DNA from: Brienomyrus brachyistius
Lineage: Eukaryota > Chordata > Actinopteri > Osteoglossiformes > Mormyridae
Assembly: GCF_023856365.1 (NCBI RefSeq)
Contig: NW_026042778.1
Location: 35,376 to 99,375 of the forward strand
Length of the DNA: 64,000 bases
Reading direction: 5' to 3'
Made by a program: the position numbers and the translations under genes. Below, in pieces: positions 45,502-56,190 of the stretch (positions are counted from its first letter, which is position 1; each line of letters begins with the position of its first letter). The notes beneath the pieces are model-generated. The model made no database searches. It was not told the origin of the DNA and saw only the letters and a list, made by a program, of their open reading frames with translations.

Positions 45502-46510
45502 TGCGGGCGGCGAGAATAGTTTAGCTTAACTTCCCTTAACTTTTCCCATTCATTTTCAATGGTAGTGCTTAACAGTACGGATGTAATATTCTTTCGGCCA
45601 CTGGTTGATGTTTTGTCGCTGTTTCGACGCCTCCAATGACGTTTTACCCTTATCACTACCGACAGTCGACACAACTGGATTTTGGAAAAGAGCAGCAGAG
45701 AGTGAGTAGTATTTCAGTAAATTTGGTGATTCACCTAAAAGAAAAACCGCCCGGTCGAACGGAAAGGACGACTTTCCAAGGTAAACTGAACAGCAATCTT
45801 ATATTTTCTTAAATATTCCGATGTATTTCACATTCCAAAATCGAACTGGATGCTGTACGTTTTACGGAGCCCCTCGCGAAGCTCTCTGTGTAATGCTGAA
45901 GTAGTTATTCACTCGCTCCATAGGTAGCATTGCTTTTGAAATATTTAATAATTAATATTCAATTTTTAATGCACAATTTAAATAAAAACATGTTTGACTT
46001 TGGAAATTAAGGCGGGTACCGTTTATAAGAATTCCACTCATCGTGAGGAATCCAAAAGTATCTTTTATTAGTGGCCCGGTAAAGCAGTACATTTATTAAG
46101 CTAGACAGTGTCCATTTATGGAAAACGAGTAATTTGCAGTAAAACGAGCATACACTGGTCAAGTAGAATGAGTCTAGGCAGATGAGACAGAATAAACTGG
46201 ATTACCGTTTATAAACTAACCTTATATATATAGTGTATTATACATATACTAATTCTGCACGTTCCTATATGCAAGGTACTGTGACGGTAACTTTCCTGTA
46301 AGTCATTGATATTTAACTACAACTTTTTTATGCATATTGTTTGCTGGCATTGCCGTTAACTTGGATATTAAAGAATTCCTCACATAATCGTTAAGTATTA
46401 AACCTACTAAAGTTGTTCAAACAAACCTTGTTTTAGGTTAAAGCAAGTCAGTTAGAAGCTATTACACTTACTTTGCTACCAAATGGCAAAGGTGTCAGAT
46501 CACAGAATTC
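45502..46510. other. Upstream region of the 46511-47333 gene candidate; no gene recognised
   Basis: Unique-looking sequence. A donor-like ATTTTCC...TTTCCAAG|GTAAAC occurs near 45780, so an upstream non-coding exon is possible. No TATA box is evident near it. Confidence 0.3.
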
Positions 46511-47333
46511 TTGTTTATAATTCCATGCCCTTCTGTGTTTCTTTACGCCTGTCAACTACCACCTGTCAAAAGTGAGGATGAGAATTTGGTTGGGTTTGGA
46601 GTCCGTGCTGGCAAGACCTGGAAGGATATTTGGGACAGTAGGGATGATGGGTATGAGGCTGTTATCCTCAAACAACAATGCGTACCAGGCAGCAAAATGT
46701 ACCGACTACAGCAGTACCTGAGGCTGAAGCACAGCAATCTTCAGATGACACTGGAGGCTTCTGCTCCCTCAAGACCAGCACTTCCAGACACTTCTACTAA
46801 TCCTCCAGGTTGGCTGACAGTTTCATATATGTGGTTCTGTGCATTGATTATGTCTTTTATTCATATCTATTTTGTTTTATAGAAATAGAGGAAGATGAGG
46901 AATTGGAGAGGATGATGCTTTGTTGGTCCCCTTCCAAAACCGAAGGCCCGATGAGTGAGAATCTCATATGCATGCACACACACAAACAGTCACTCTTCAG
47001 GATTCAGTATAAATTAAGGAATCAATATTATTTGTGGTTCATTTGTGGTTTTTTCACTTTGCTTTCAGGTTTGCAAGTTGTTGGAGTCCATGATGCTAAA
47101 GGTTCTTTCCCTTCAATTATGGAGGATAATTCTGGATGTCATGATCAGAATTTTTCATCCAAGTTCTTTATTATTCATCTTGTTTTGGCCACGTTCAGGC
47201 CCGTTTTGATGCCTGTGTTCTGTTTGTTCCATTGTTCAAGACTATGCAGCCAGAGATGACCTGGAGGGAGTTTCAAAAATCTCCTTTTTATGAGGCTGAA
47301 AAGCAGCGTTGGTCAGCGGAGAGAAAAAAGTAA
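46511..47333 (+). CDS. Candidate multi-exon gene or transposon-borne gene, function unknown
   Basis: The frame around 46560-46808 reads coding-like: SEDENLVGFGVRAGKTWKDI, then DDGYEAVILKQQCVPGSKMY and RLQQYLRLKHSN. A possible intron (46809-46882) joins in phase to an acidic segment (EIEEDEELERMMLCWSPSKT, 46883-46954). A further acceptor at 47068 (TTTGCTTTCAG) follows. Near the end one frame reads MQPEMTWREFQKSPFYEAEK, QRWSAERKK and stop (about 47333), which also looks coding, but I could not connect all parts in one frame. The G-x-x-AGKTWxxIW and PGSKMxxLQQY phrases vaguely recall exonuclease-X-like DNA-binding tails. This is a resemblance, not an assignment. Confidence 0.35.
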
Positions 47334-47844
47334 CACACTACCTGCTACTTCAAGAGCAGCGTTATTTGTAAAAATTGTAAATGTTTTCCATATACACTCT
47401 GTCCACTTTATTAAGAACAGCTATTTTGTGTCTGGGCTCATTTTTCACTGACAAATAATGCATGGCAACAGGTGGGTTACAATCAGATTGTAAAAATTGC
47501 CGCTGTTAGGTAGGTTTTCTTAAAGAAGTGGCAAGCATAGTTTTTTTTTAAAACAAAAAAAGTAAAGATTGTTTTATATTCTTTATAGTTCAGTATTGTT
47601 TGAATATACACTTGCAGCATTTTAACATATGGTTAATATGTTCCTTGTTTGTTCCTGATTCTCTAAGGTCATAAATTATCCCTGAGCATCTCTCAAAGTG
47701 TGGGGCAGTTACCCCAATGGCTAAATTCCCCATCGTGACCCTTTCAGATCTGTCCTATTAATCATTCCCTATCCACTGGCTAAATCTCTCTTGTCTCATC
47801 ACCACCTCAACCAGTGTGGTGAGTCTAAGAAAGTGTTACGGCGT
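47334..47844. other. No gene recognised
   Basis: Contains CACTCTGTCCACTTTATTAA (47397 on), a phrase shared with terminal parts of fish DNA transposons. Otherwise nothing supportable. Confidence 0.35.
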
Positions 47845-48340
47845 CAGTCAGGAGTTTTGGGCACACCTACCTATAGAATTGTTTCTTTGTACTATTCTTT
47901 ACATTTTGTAATATTTATAAAGACATCATAACTATAAAGTAATACACATGGAATTATGCACTACTCAGAAAAGTTATTTAAAAAAAATAATTTGTTGGGG
48001 GGGACAATTCTGTTGGAACTCAGAAGGTTGCCGGTTCAAATCCCAGGGCTGGCCGAGTGATCCCACCATTGGGCCCTTGAGCAAGGCCCTTAACCCCAGC
48101 TGCTCCAGGGACTGACTGATCCTGCTTTCTACTTTATACTAGTTTAATGAGGTGGCCTCCTGGAATGCTTTTCCAGCTCTCCTGAAGGAGCCGTCTCATA
48201 TATGCTGAGCACTCAGCCGATTTTCTTTAACTCTCTGGTCAGACTCCTTGAAAAACATTTCTACTGGGTTTAGCTCAAGTATCCAGGTAATATGACCCAG
48301 TCCCTTTGTAGGCAGAGTGGTGTGTCCAAATTACTGACTG
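47845..48340 (-). mobile_element. Deleted Tc1-like element (MITE-size) with a nested SINE
   Basis: The left end CAGTCAGGAGTTTTGGGCAC and right end GGTGTGTCCAAATTACTGAC are inverse copies. Inside are typical Tc1 phrases (AAAGACATCATAACTATAAA; AATGCTTTTCCAGCTCTCCT; TATATGCTGAGCACTCAGCC), read from the minus strand. Most transposase is gone. Confidence 0.75.
48016..48143 (+). mobile_element. tRNA-derived SINE fragment nested in the Tc1-like element
   Basis: AACTCAGAAGGTTGCCGGTT and CAAATCCCAGGGCTGG form a B box (GGTTCAAATCC). GAGCAAGGCCCTTAACCCCA is a phrase of a common fish SINE. It interrupts the Tc1-like sequence, so it is younger. The 5' A box is not complete. Confidence 0.7.
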
Positions 48341-48538
48341 GTACTGTATGTCTAACTATCTGACAGTTGTTAAAATGCTGCAGCATCACTGTTAGTATTG
48401 TCATAACAATGCTATTTTTAATTATGCTTTTTGTTTTGATTCAGGATTCAATGAGTCATTTGTTAACATGCTACAAAATGCATGCATTAACACTGCTGTT
48501 TAAGAAAATTAATCATTTCATCTATTTAATATTTGACA
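48341..48538. other. No gene recognised
   Basis: Short AT-rich spacer between two deleted Tc1-like elements. The frame 48367-48609 is hydrophobic and AT-driven, with no recognisable product. Confidence 0.4.
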
Positions 48539-48822
48539 TACACTACCGTTCAATTATATACCCTGTGACAAGACTTGATTGGGGTCAGTTTTATCCTACA
48601 AAAGGATAATGACCCAAACCAAACCTCCAAAATGTGTTAGCAATATTTAAAGAATAAGCAGTCAGACATACCAGGAGATTGATGCAGAGGACTGCCAGTT
48701 GCTGATAATAGGCCTCTATATGTAGATGTGGATAAAATTTTGTGAATTGCATGAAAATGTGTTTTTCTTTGGAAAACAAAGAAATTTGCATGTGATCCCA
48801 AACTTTTGAGCGGTAATGTATA
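48539..48822 (+). mobile_element. Second deleted Tc1-like element
   Basis: The left end TACACTACCGTTCAATTATA and right end AACTTTTGAGCGGTAATGTA are inverse-related. The inside includes CTACAAAAGGATAATGACCC and AAGAAATTTGCATGTGATCC, phrases of Tc1 transposase and its 3' end. About 285 bp remain. The SINE at 48827 inserted at its right end. Confidence 0.75.
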
Positions 48823-48826
48823 TCTT

Positions 48827-49175
48827 GGGGGTGGCATGGTGGTGCAGTGGTTAGCACTGTTGCCTCACACCTCTGGGACCCAGGTTTGAGTCGCCGCCTG
48901 TGTCACATGTGTGTGGAGTTTGCATGTTCTCCCCATGTCGTCGTGGGGGGTACTCCGGTTTCCCCCCACAGTCCAAAAACATGCTGAGGCTAATTGGAGT
49001 TGCTAAATTGCCCATAGGTGTGCATGTGAGAGTGAATGGTGTGTGAGTGTGCCCTGCGATGGGCTGGCCCCCCATCCTGGGTTGTTCCCTGCCTCGTGCC
49101 CATTGCTTCCGGGATAGGCTCCGGACCCCCGTGACCCAGTAGAATAAGCGGTTTGGAAAATGGATGGATGGATGG
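48827..49175 (+). mobile_element. SINE, second copy, with perfect 11-bp target duplication
   Basis: Same family as 40352-40717: GTGGTGCAGTGGTTAGCAC, GTGGAGTTTGCATGTTCT and a GGAT tail. ATGTATATCTT is repeated at 48816-48826 and 49176-49186. The B box is weaker here (GGTTTGAGTC). Orientation is plus. Confidence 0.9.
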
Positions 49176-49600
49176 ATGTATATCTTATCATACCCCTGAG
49201 TATGAGAACCTGAGTACTTGTCTCTTTCTGTGTAAATAGACTCAATAAACAATACATTTTATTCATAACTGTCTATGTCTGTTTAATTACCACAGCGACA
49301 TAAATAAATAAATAAATAAAATTGTAACCATAGTTTTAAGCTGTTTATTAAATACATCAATATCAAGAAAACGAAGAATAATGGATGAATGTGATTACAA
49401 GAAATGGAGAAATTTGTTCATGCTTTTTTGAAAACATGCCTCAAAATGATTAGCATTTCAATCTAACTTGAAATGTATCAGAAAAAAAATCATTAACGGA
49501 GATTTTGCAGCGCCGGGGAGGGTCTCTTCGCTTCGCAAAAAAAATCCTTCAATTTCATTGGCTGCCACTGTGTTATGGCTATACGCGACCGGCCCCGCTG
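49176..49600. other. No gene recognised; short (AAAT)n tract
   Basis: Contains (AAAT)n near 49301-49320 and the edge of a GC-richer segment (49500-49600) joined abruptly to a truncated tRNA-like copy. Confidence 0.4.
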
Positions 49601-49646
49601 GGTCTCCCGTGTGAAAGGCGGCGATCTTACCACTACACTATCCAGC
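49601..49646 (-). pseudogene. tRNA-Glu-like 5' half, copy 7 (truncated)
   Basis: Plus strand GGTCTCCCGTGTGAAAGGCG through CTATCCAGC. The T arm and 3' end are replaced by unrelated sequence. Confidence 0.65.
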
Positions 49647-50312
49647 AACTATATAATATAAGGGAGATTTACGGGAAAATACTAATACGGGAGGACGGCG
49701 GGAAAGAGAAGTAAAATACGGTAGTTTCCCGGCCAAAACGGGAGACTTGACAGCCTGAGATGGCTGTCTCTGGCCACGCCCCCTACAGTCGGTCCGGCCC
49801 CTGGCTTTTCCAGCGTGTTCGCGAAAACGACTTCATTATTTATCTGATTGATTTATCGACAGACCATCATACTTTTTAGACGTTATAATAACAACACTCT
49901 ATTGATCCCCCTCTTACTGTCCATGATACACAATGACGAGACACATGTTCACTAATGACGAGAACTATTCTATTTTTCATGCCGGGTCCTTCAAATCTTA
50001 CATTTACAAATCTTGTTCTTGTTCTCTGCTTTCTCGTTCCCGTAGATATATATTATTATACGGAGATTTACGGAGTCTTCAAAGACGGTCCGGCTCCAGC
50101 TCAAGGATCACTGTTGCTGTGGTGTAGATCAGCTGATCTGTTTCCAGCTTAGCTTATTTCTTATTTCTCAGGTCAGCTGCTCTTGTATTCAGCCTACTAA
50201 TATATATGGGGCTTGGTACCCAATCTCGGAATGTGGGGATGATGATATATATATTATATAAAATATAATATAAATATAAATATAAATATATAAAATATAT
50301 AAAATATATTTT

Positions 50313-50383
50313 TGGCCACAACCGGGATTCGAACCCCGGTCTCCCGTGTGAAAGGCGGCGATCTTACCACTACACTATCCAGC
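50313..50383 (-). tRNA. tRNA-Glu(TTC)-like sequence, copy 8
   Basis: Full 71 nt, family consensus, AT-rich 3' flank with TTTT on the minus strand. Confidence 0.5.
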
Positions 50384-50981
50384 AACTATATAATATAAGG
50401 GAAAATACGGGAAAATACTAATACGGGAGGACGGCGGGAAAGAGAAGTAAAATACGGTAGTTTCCCGGCCAAAACGGGAGACTTGACAGCCTGAGATGGC
50501 TTTTCCAGCGAAAACGACTTCATTATTTATCTGATTGATTTATCGACAGACCATCATACTTTTTAGACGTTATAATAACAACACTCTATTGATCCCCCTC
50601 TTACTGTCCATGATACACAATGACGAGACACATGTTCACTAATGACGAGAACTATTCTATTTTTCATGCCGGGTCCTTCAAATCTTACTGTTGCTGTGGT
50701 GTAGATCAGCTGATCTGTCTTCTACGTACATCTTCTAGTAGACCTTCTGAGGGTACTTCACGCATTCTTGGTCGGAGGGTCCAGGTTTCCAGCTTAGCTT
50801 ATTTCTTATTTCTCAGGTCAGCTGCTCTTGTATTCAGCCTACTAATATATATGGGGCTTGGTACCCAATCTCGGAATGTGGGGATGATGATATCTCCCCC
50901 CTGACCTGTCGTCCTGGCTCCCCCTTGTCGTAGCAATCGTGTTGTACCTCATCAATCTCTAGTTGTGATAGCAGTTGTTTC

Positions 50982-51052
50982 TGGCCACAACCGGGATTCG
51001 AACCCCGGTCTCCCGTGTGAAAGGCGGCGATCTTACCACTACACTATCCAGC
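50982..51052 (-). tRNA. tRNA-Glu(TTC)-like sequence, copy 9
   Basis: Full 71 nt. Its flank matches copy 3, which lacks a nearby T run. Confidence 0.5.
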
Positions 51053-51126
51053 AACTATATAATACAATATATAAAAAATATAATATAAATATAATATAAA
51101 TATATAAAATATATAAAATATATTTT

Positions 51127-51197
51127 TGGCCACAACCGGGATTCGAACCCCGGTCTCCCGTGTGAAAGGCGGCGATCTTACCACTACACTATCCAGC
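51127..51197 (-). tRNA. tRNA-Glu(TTC)-like sequence, copy 10
   Basis: Full 71 nt, family consensus, only 74 bp from copy 9. This pair corresponds to copies 3 and 4 of block A, where the second is truncated. Confidence 0.5.
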
Positions 51198-51532
51198 AAC
51201 TATATAATATAAGGGAGATTTACGGGAAAATACTAATACGGGAGGACGGCGGGAAAGAGAAGTAAAATACGGTAGTTTCCCGGCCAAAACGGGAGACTTG
51301 ACAGCCTGAGATGGCTGTCTCTGGCCACGCCCCCTACAGTCGGTCCGGCCCCTGGCTTTTCCAGCGTGTTCGCGAAAACGACTTCATTTATTTTCTTATT
51401 GATTTATCGACAGACCATCATACTTTTTAGACGTTATAATAACAACACTCTATTGATCCCCAAAGAGAGAAATTCTCTCCTTGCCTGCCCCCTCTTACTG
51501 TCCATGATACACAAGCACATATGTAGAAAAAC

Positions 51533-51624
51533 GTCAGCTTGGAAGCCAAGGCTGGACTTAACCTACTCTATTCTGGTATTCTGTTCTCCCAAGTAAGGCG
51601 TGGGTTCGAATCCAACTTCCGACA
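51533..51624 (+). pseudogene. tRNA-Leu-like relic, copy 4
   Basis: Same as copy 2. Lies in block B of the array. Confidence 0.45.
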
Positions 51625-51966
51625 AAAGTTCTTCAATCGCTACAGCACAATTTGAGCCACTTACGGCTTTAATTGCTTTGTTTTATTTTTGCGTTTCAGG
51701 CAAAACTACATAACACTTAAAGACACTACGGGCATGTAAATGGAGAACGAAATTATAGTTATACCGAATCTCCTACACACAATACCAAGGTTACCAACTT
51801 TGGTCAGCTGGCCGGAGTGAGACGTTCAATTCCCGTAAGATTTCTTTGCGCCAGCCTGAGAGTCTGAAAACACGTCACACCAGATGCATGAGAGATGGAA
51901 ACCTGGGATATTCAGTCGAATCAGATCAAATATGATGCTAAGTTAGTACTAAGTTAAAATATGTTC

Positions 51967-52093
51967 CGCACTTGTAACATGCACCCATGATTTGGAACAG
52001 CAGCATACCTGTCAAGGTTTGGATTTGAAAATAAAGGAAATTTTCCGGCACCCGCCGTGAGCCATCCCACCACCGCAACCAGGCTCCAGTATC
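51967..52093. repeat. MITE-like end (unit 3 equivalent of 1135-1256)
   Basis: CACTTGTAACATGCACCCAT to CTCCAGTATC. In units 1 and 2 this block is joined directly to the gypsy remnant. In unit 3 it follows the tRNA array and is split from its continuation (53816 on) by a LINE. Confidence 0.75.
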
Positions 52094-53810
52094 AACAACA
52101 ACAAACAAACAAATTTATTTTTATATAGCGCATTATCACAACATTACATTGTCTCAAAGCGCTTTACAGTATCCTCACCCAAAGCCCCCAGTGAGTAAGC
52201 CATAGGCGACAGTGGCAAGGAAAAACTCCCTAGAAGGAAGAAACCTTGAGAGGGACCAGACTCAAAGGGGAAGCCCATCCTCCAGGGGCCGGCAGGGATA
52301 GTCAAATAGAGAGAGGAGAGCAAGGAAGATAAGCCAATGCCGAAGCCGAGTCTTCTTCCAATTGCCAGGCAACCAGAGGTAAGGCAGCGGGTCATACATG
52401 GAAGATCAGAACGGCGAGCTGGATGCAGGGACGTCACTGGTGGTGGTCGGGTGTGCTGGATATCTTGATAGATTGAGGTCTCCAGGCATCACCCCCAGGA
52501 GGAGTAGGGGAAATAAAATGTACAATTAGGCATAGTAGAGGAGGCTATTGGCAGTGCTAAAAGCTAGGTGAGTACAATATGAAGTGCAATCTGCAAGCTC
52601 CGGCAGATATGGCTATGGCAGCATCAGTAGGAGGGAGAGGCAAGTGGGAATGCCGGCATGGGGAGTCCCTGAAATGTCAGCACTCCAGTTCCACAAGAGA
52701 TTGCAAAGCTAGAGTGACAGCACTGACAATCCAGTTCATCCAAAGCCAATGGCACCGATCCCCACCCAGCTCTACACCTCACACTACAGGTCTGCCTGGG
52801 AGTGAAGAGTTAGCTAGGGCTAGAACTAGTGTCCCTATACGCTAAACTAAACAGGTGTGTTTTTAGTCTGGACTTGAGTTTTTAGTCTGGACAGAGCACG
52901 TTACTGACACACACATCTTCTTCGCAATGTTGCACACCTCTTTAAAATTTGCCTTTGTGATCTCCGATTGCCTCAATCGGACATCATTAGTGCCGACGTG
53001 GATAACTATCTGAGAGTATTTACGTTTACTTTTAGCCAGCACTTTTAAATTTGCCGAGATGTCGGTCGCTCTGGCACCCGGGAGACAATTTACAATGGTC
53101 GCTGGAGTCGCTACTCTCACGTTTCTTAGAATAGAATCACCAATTATTAGAGCACTTTCAACAGGCGTCTCAGTGGGAGTTTCACTGAGTGGGGAGAACC
53201 TGTTGGAAACGCGGATAGGCGAATGGTGCCGGTGTAAGTTTGGTTTGGATTTGCGACTATGCCGCCGGGTCGTCACCCACTCGCCTTGCTGCGAAGGCTC
53301 TGCTGCCGGAGCAGGGGGAGACTTACTGGCTATCGCGGACATATCCGGAGCCGCTAATACTGAGTCAATAAAACTCTCATTCTCCTGAATGTTATGTAAC
53401 GTCCGGATACGTCCCTCTAACACTACAATCTTCTCCGTCAGTCTAGCGACTAACTGACACTTCTCACATGTATAAATACCGCTAATGACTGGAGAAGAAT
53501 AGCTAAACATATTACACTCAGAACACGGAACAGTAGACATGGCGTTGTACTTACGTAAACTGAGGCTGTAAGGCTGGAAGCACCTTCTTAATTGAACGAA
53601 GATCGTGGGTCGGTACTTGCGTAGGTGATTAATCCGTCGGGGTCTGGGAAATTTTATTTATTTATTTTGGAGGATTATTAATCTTGCGAAGCTTTTTCCC
53701 AATGACTTAACTCGAATTATTATTTAGGTGATATCTATGGTTTCAAAGTTCGCGCGCTAGCAGTCAGTATCACTCTCGCAGGAAACAGGAAACAACGGAA
53801 ATGACCATGT
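52094..53810 (-). mobile_element. Internally deleted LINE (ORF1 kept, ORF2 lost), unit-3-specific insertion
   Basis: Target duplication GTATC at 52089-52093 and 53811-53815. Units 1 and 2 have one GTATC and no insert. On the minus strand the order is: 5' region (53810-53541), ORF1 (53540-52863), then 3' UTR with CTCAAAGCGCTTTACAGTAT-type sequence, ending in (TTTG/TTG)n. ORF2 is missing. A 13-bp direct repeat (TTTTAGTCTGGAC at 52861 and 52880) lies at the apparent internal junction. The 3' UTR matches 7145-7290 and its copies. Confidence 0.8.
52863..53540 (-). CDS. LINE ORF1-type protein with zinc knuckle, coiled coil and truncated SGNH esterase domain (225 residues)
   Basis: Residues 1-30 contain CxxC (C6, C9) and CxxC (C25, C28), a likely zinc-binding finger. 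Residues about 30-50 form a short amphipathic helix ([19 protein letters not shown]). Residues 70-125 are Ser/Pro/Arg-rich. From 129 an SGNH/GDSL hydrolase begins: [10 protein letters not shown] (block I, Ser136), LPGARATDI, then [16 protein letters not shown] (block III, N185). The domain stops before block V (DxxH), so hydrolase activity is unlikely. Esterase-type ORF1 proteins are known in CR1/L2-clade LINEs of fish, where they take part in RNA binding. The ending (VQTKNSSPD) comes from the deletion junction. Confidence 0.75.
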   Translation of the reverse strand: MSTVPCSECNMFSYSSPVISGIYTCEKCQLVARLTEKIVVLEGRIRTLHNIQENESFIDSVLAAPDMSAIASKSPPAPAAEPSQQGEWVTTRRHSRKSKPNLHRHHSPIRVSNRFSPLSETPTETPVESALIIGDSILRNVRVATPATIVNCLPGARATDISANLKVLAKSKRKYSQIVIHVGTNDVRLRQSEITKANFKEVCNIAKKMCVSVTCSVQTKNSSPD

Positions 53811-53815
53811 GTATC

Positions 53816-53905
53816 CCTTACATTTTAAGACAGGAAATATAAAATAATATAAATTATATAAAATATAATATAAATATAAATATATAAAATATATAAAATA
53901 TAAAA
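53816..53905. repeat. AT-rich simple sequence (unit 3 equivalent of 1256-1345)
   Basis: CCTTACATTTTAAGACAGGA then AATATAAATATA-type sequence. It marks where unit 3 rejoins the common unit sequence. Confidence 0.75.
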
Positions 53906-55054
53906 TAACCATTTGTCATTTATTTTCTATTAATTTTTCATGTTCACTCATGCGGCTCTGTCATTCACTAATGACTTGGATTTTTCATGCCGACTGACAT
54001 CGTTCCTTCCCCGTGGGAGACAAATCTTACAGAACGCGTGACCCATCCTGCTCCTCTTCAGGAAAGTAAATTCGTCATCTTCGTCATCACCCCTTAAAAC
54101 AATTACTGAAGCGAGACGGCGCACGCGTTACGGCGACAGATTTAAATTGTGAGTGCACTATATCTCGTCGCAAATGGTGCTTAACCACGGCGGGTCTCAA
54201 GCACAGGAGACTCCCAATTTCTAAATGACACACACTTGGCTCACAGCGCAAAGTTGTGTTAAACTTGCTTTGTCTAAAGCAGGCACACACATACGAGTAT
54301 GATCCTGATAGGTAACTAAGCTATCGGTCTTATGTCCAAGCGCAACATAATTTAGGTTAGAACCTCATAACAAGTATTCCCGTTCGCTAATAGAGAGATC
54401 TCTCCCAGGATATATAGAAACGGAGACACTCGTCCGAATTGAACCTGGAAACAAAGCGCTACATCTGAGAATCTCGTCAGACATAGGGTTAAAGTTTACT
54501 GCAGTTTAATACGAAAGAACTACAATGAAATCACCGAAAATAAAACAAAATAATATAACTACTAATAATAGAAATAAAAATAACTATAATAAGCCCATAT
54601 GATCCCGCTTAAATGCCTTCAGATTGCCATGAGTGCGACTTTTGCAACCAGTTGACAGTAGCGCTTCTTCACTGCACGTTCGGTCATAAAAAGTTTAAAT
54701 TGTGTGCTCAGAATAAGTTTAAACCTTGTGCCTTGTGATTATTAACCAATTTTTATGCTGAATGGTCGGCTCAAACTCAATTGCGAAACACCGTGAGTCT
54801 GTTAATGTGTGACTTAAATGGAACTCATTAATAACCAGTATCACGTAATAACCTGGGTTAGAATAGAAGGCTTGTCCAACGAGCTGCGTCACCAGGTAAT
54901 GTAAACGATCGGTAGCGAAGCTCCCCTCACGGCCAATGAGAGAGAGTCTCGCGATATTTCAGGCGAATTTGAGGTTTCAGAGCGTAGATCGCACAGGCAG
55001 GGATTCTTGTGAGCACTCAATGAACGGAGGCTGAAGTTGTGTAAAAGACATGCA

Positions 55055-55619
55055 TTTATTCCTATAACTAACATAAGACAGACATTACACCTAACAAACA
55101 ATAAACACGAAATAACGGAGTGGACACAAACAATGTAATCATGAAAATGCAATGACCAGATTTAAAATGAGTAACCTTAAAAGGGAAAATACTGTTCTGC
55201 AAAGCAAGCAATTTGTGGAAATACTGTCCTAAAGTAATATAGCAGGTGAATAGGAGTTTAGGTTGTTATAAATGAAAGGAAGTTTGTTTACTTGGTTGCA
55301 GAGTGGGGGGGGGGGGGGTCTTGGCAGTTGGTTGCGGAGGCTGATGAGCTGATGGGTGATGGCACTCAGGGAGGCGCGGTGTTTGCAGCGGTTGTTGGAG
55401 TGGAGCCCCTCTGATTCCCTCTCCTGGTGAAGCTTGGGCTTGGTTGCAGTTCTCTGTCCAGCTGGGTCTTCACTGATAGGCTTCAGGAGGGCTTCTTGTG
55501 GGCTTCTCTTCTCTTGGGCTGATGTTCTCTGCCTCTCTTCGTGCTGATGGTCTTTTGTTTTCTCCTCCCTTCTGTTTCTCCTCTCCTGGCTTTGTTCTGA
55601 GGTGCCAGGTTTTATAGTG
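55055..55619 (-). promoter_or_regulatory. LTR-like or promoter-like stretch (unit 3)
   Basis: This copy equals unit 1 with a 14-G run. It lies downstream of the unit-3-specific LINE and is unaffected by it. Confidence 0.25.
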
Positions 55620-56190
55620 TAAAGTTCGTGAATAGGAGTGACCAGGAATTCGACTCCTGGACCAATGGCTGACCATCCATTTGGCGGGCTTTCGGAAGGG
55701 GGTCTGTATCAGTCCTTTTGAGATTTATGACCAGAGTGATTTCCCTTGTATTGATGATTTTCGTTAGGCTGGTGTAACTTTTGATATATTCACTTTCGTG
55801 GTAACCACTGACCAGATTTGGAAACTGGAGTGATTTTCCATCGGTTTGATACCAAACATGCCATAGCAGCCTAGCGGTTCACACCTCATACCATCTGTAA
55901 TGATTAATTAATGATTACTTATATTATGTCGTTATGTTATATTACTCACACCTTATTTTATGCCTCACAATCTATATAATTGTAAATATACTGTGTAGCT
56001 GCTGGCGCGTTCCAAACTAAATCTCATTGTACTTACAATGTCAATAAAAACATCCATCCATCCATCTAGGCAGGCCAGTGTCGCCTCCATCCTTCCTGAA
56101 GTCAGTGATTCCTTTGTCTTTGTGCTGTTTAGTGCCAAATTGTTTGCTGAACTCCAACCTATCAGTTTCTGGACCTCATCTCTGTAAGCT

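Larger units (their letters stand above)
49601..51966. repeat. Tandem family of tRNA-bearing monomers, block B
   Basis: Same monomers as 41561-45500. Block B holds one truncated and three full tRNA-Glu-like copies, one tRNA-Leu-like relic, two variant segments with AGATCAGCTGATCT (about 50126 and 50703) and ends with AGTTAAAATATGTTCCGCAC. The stretch 50600-51197 is almost the same as 43878-44397, so larger blocks have also been duplicated. Confidence 0.8.
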
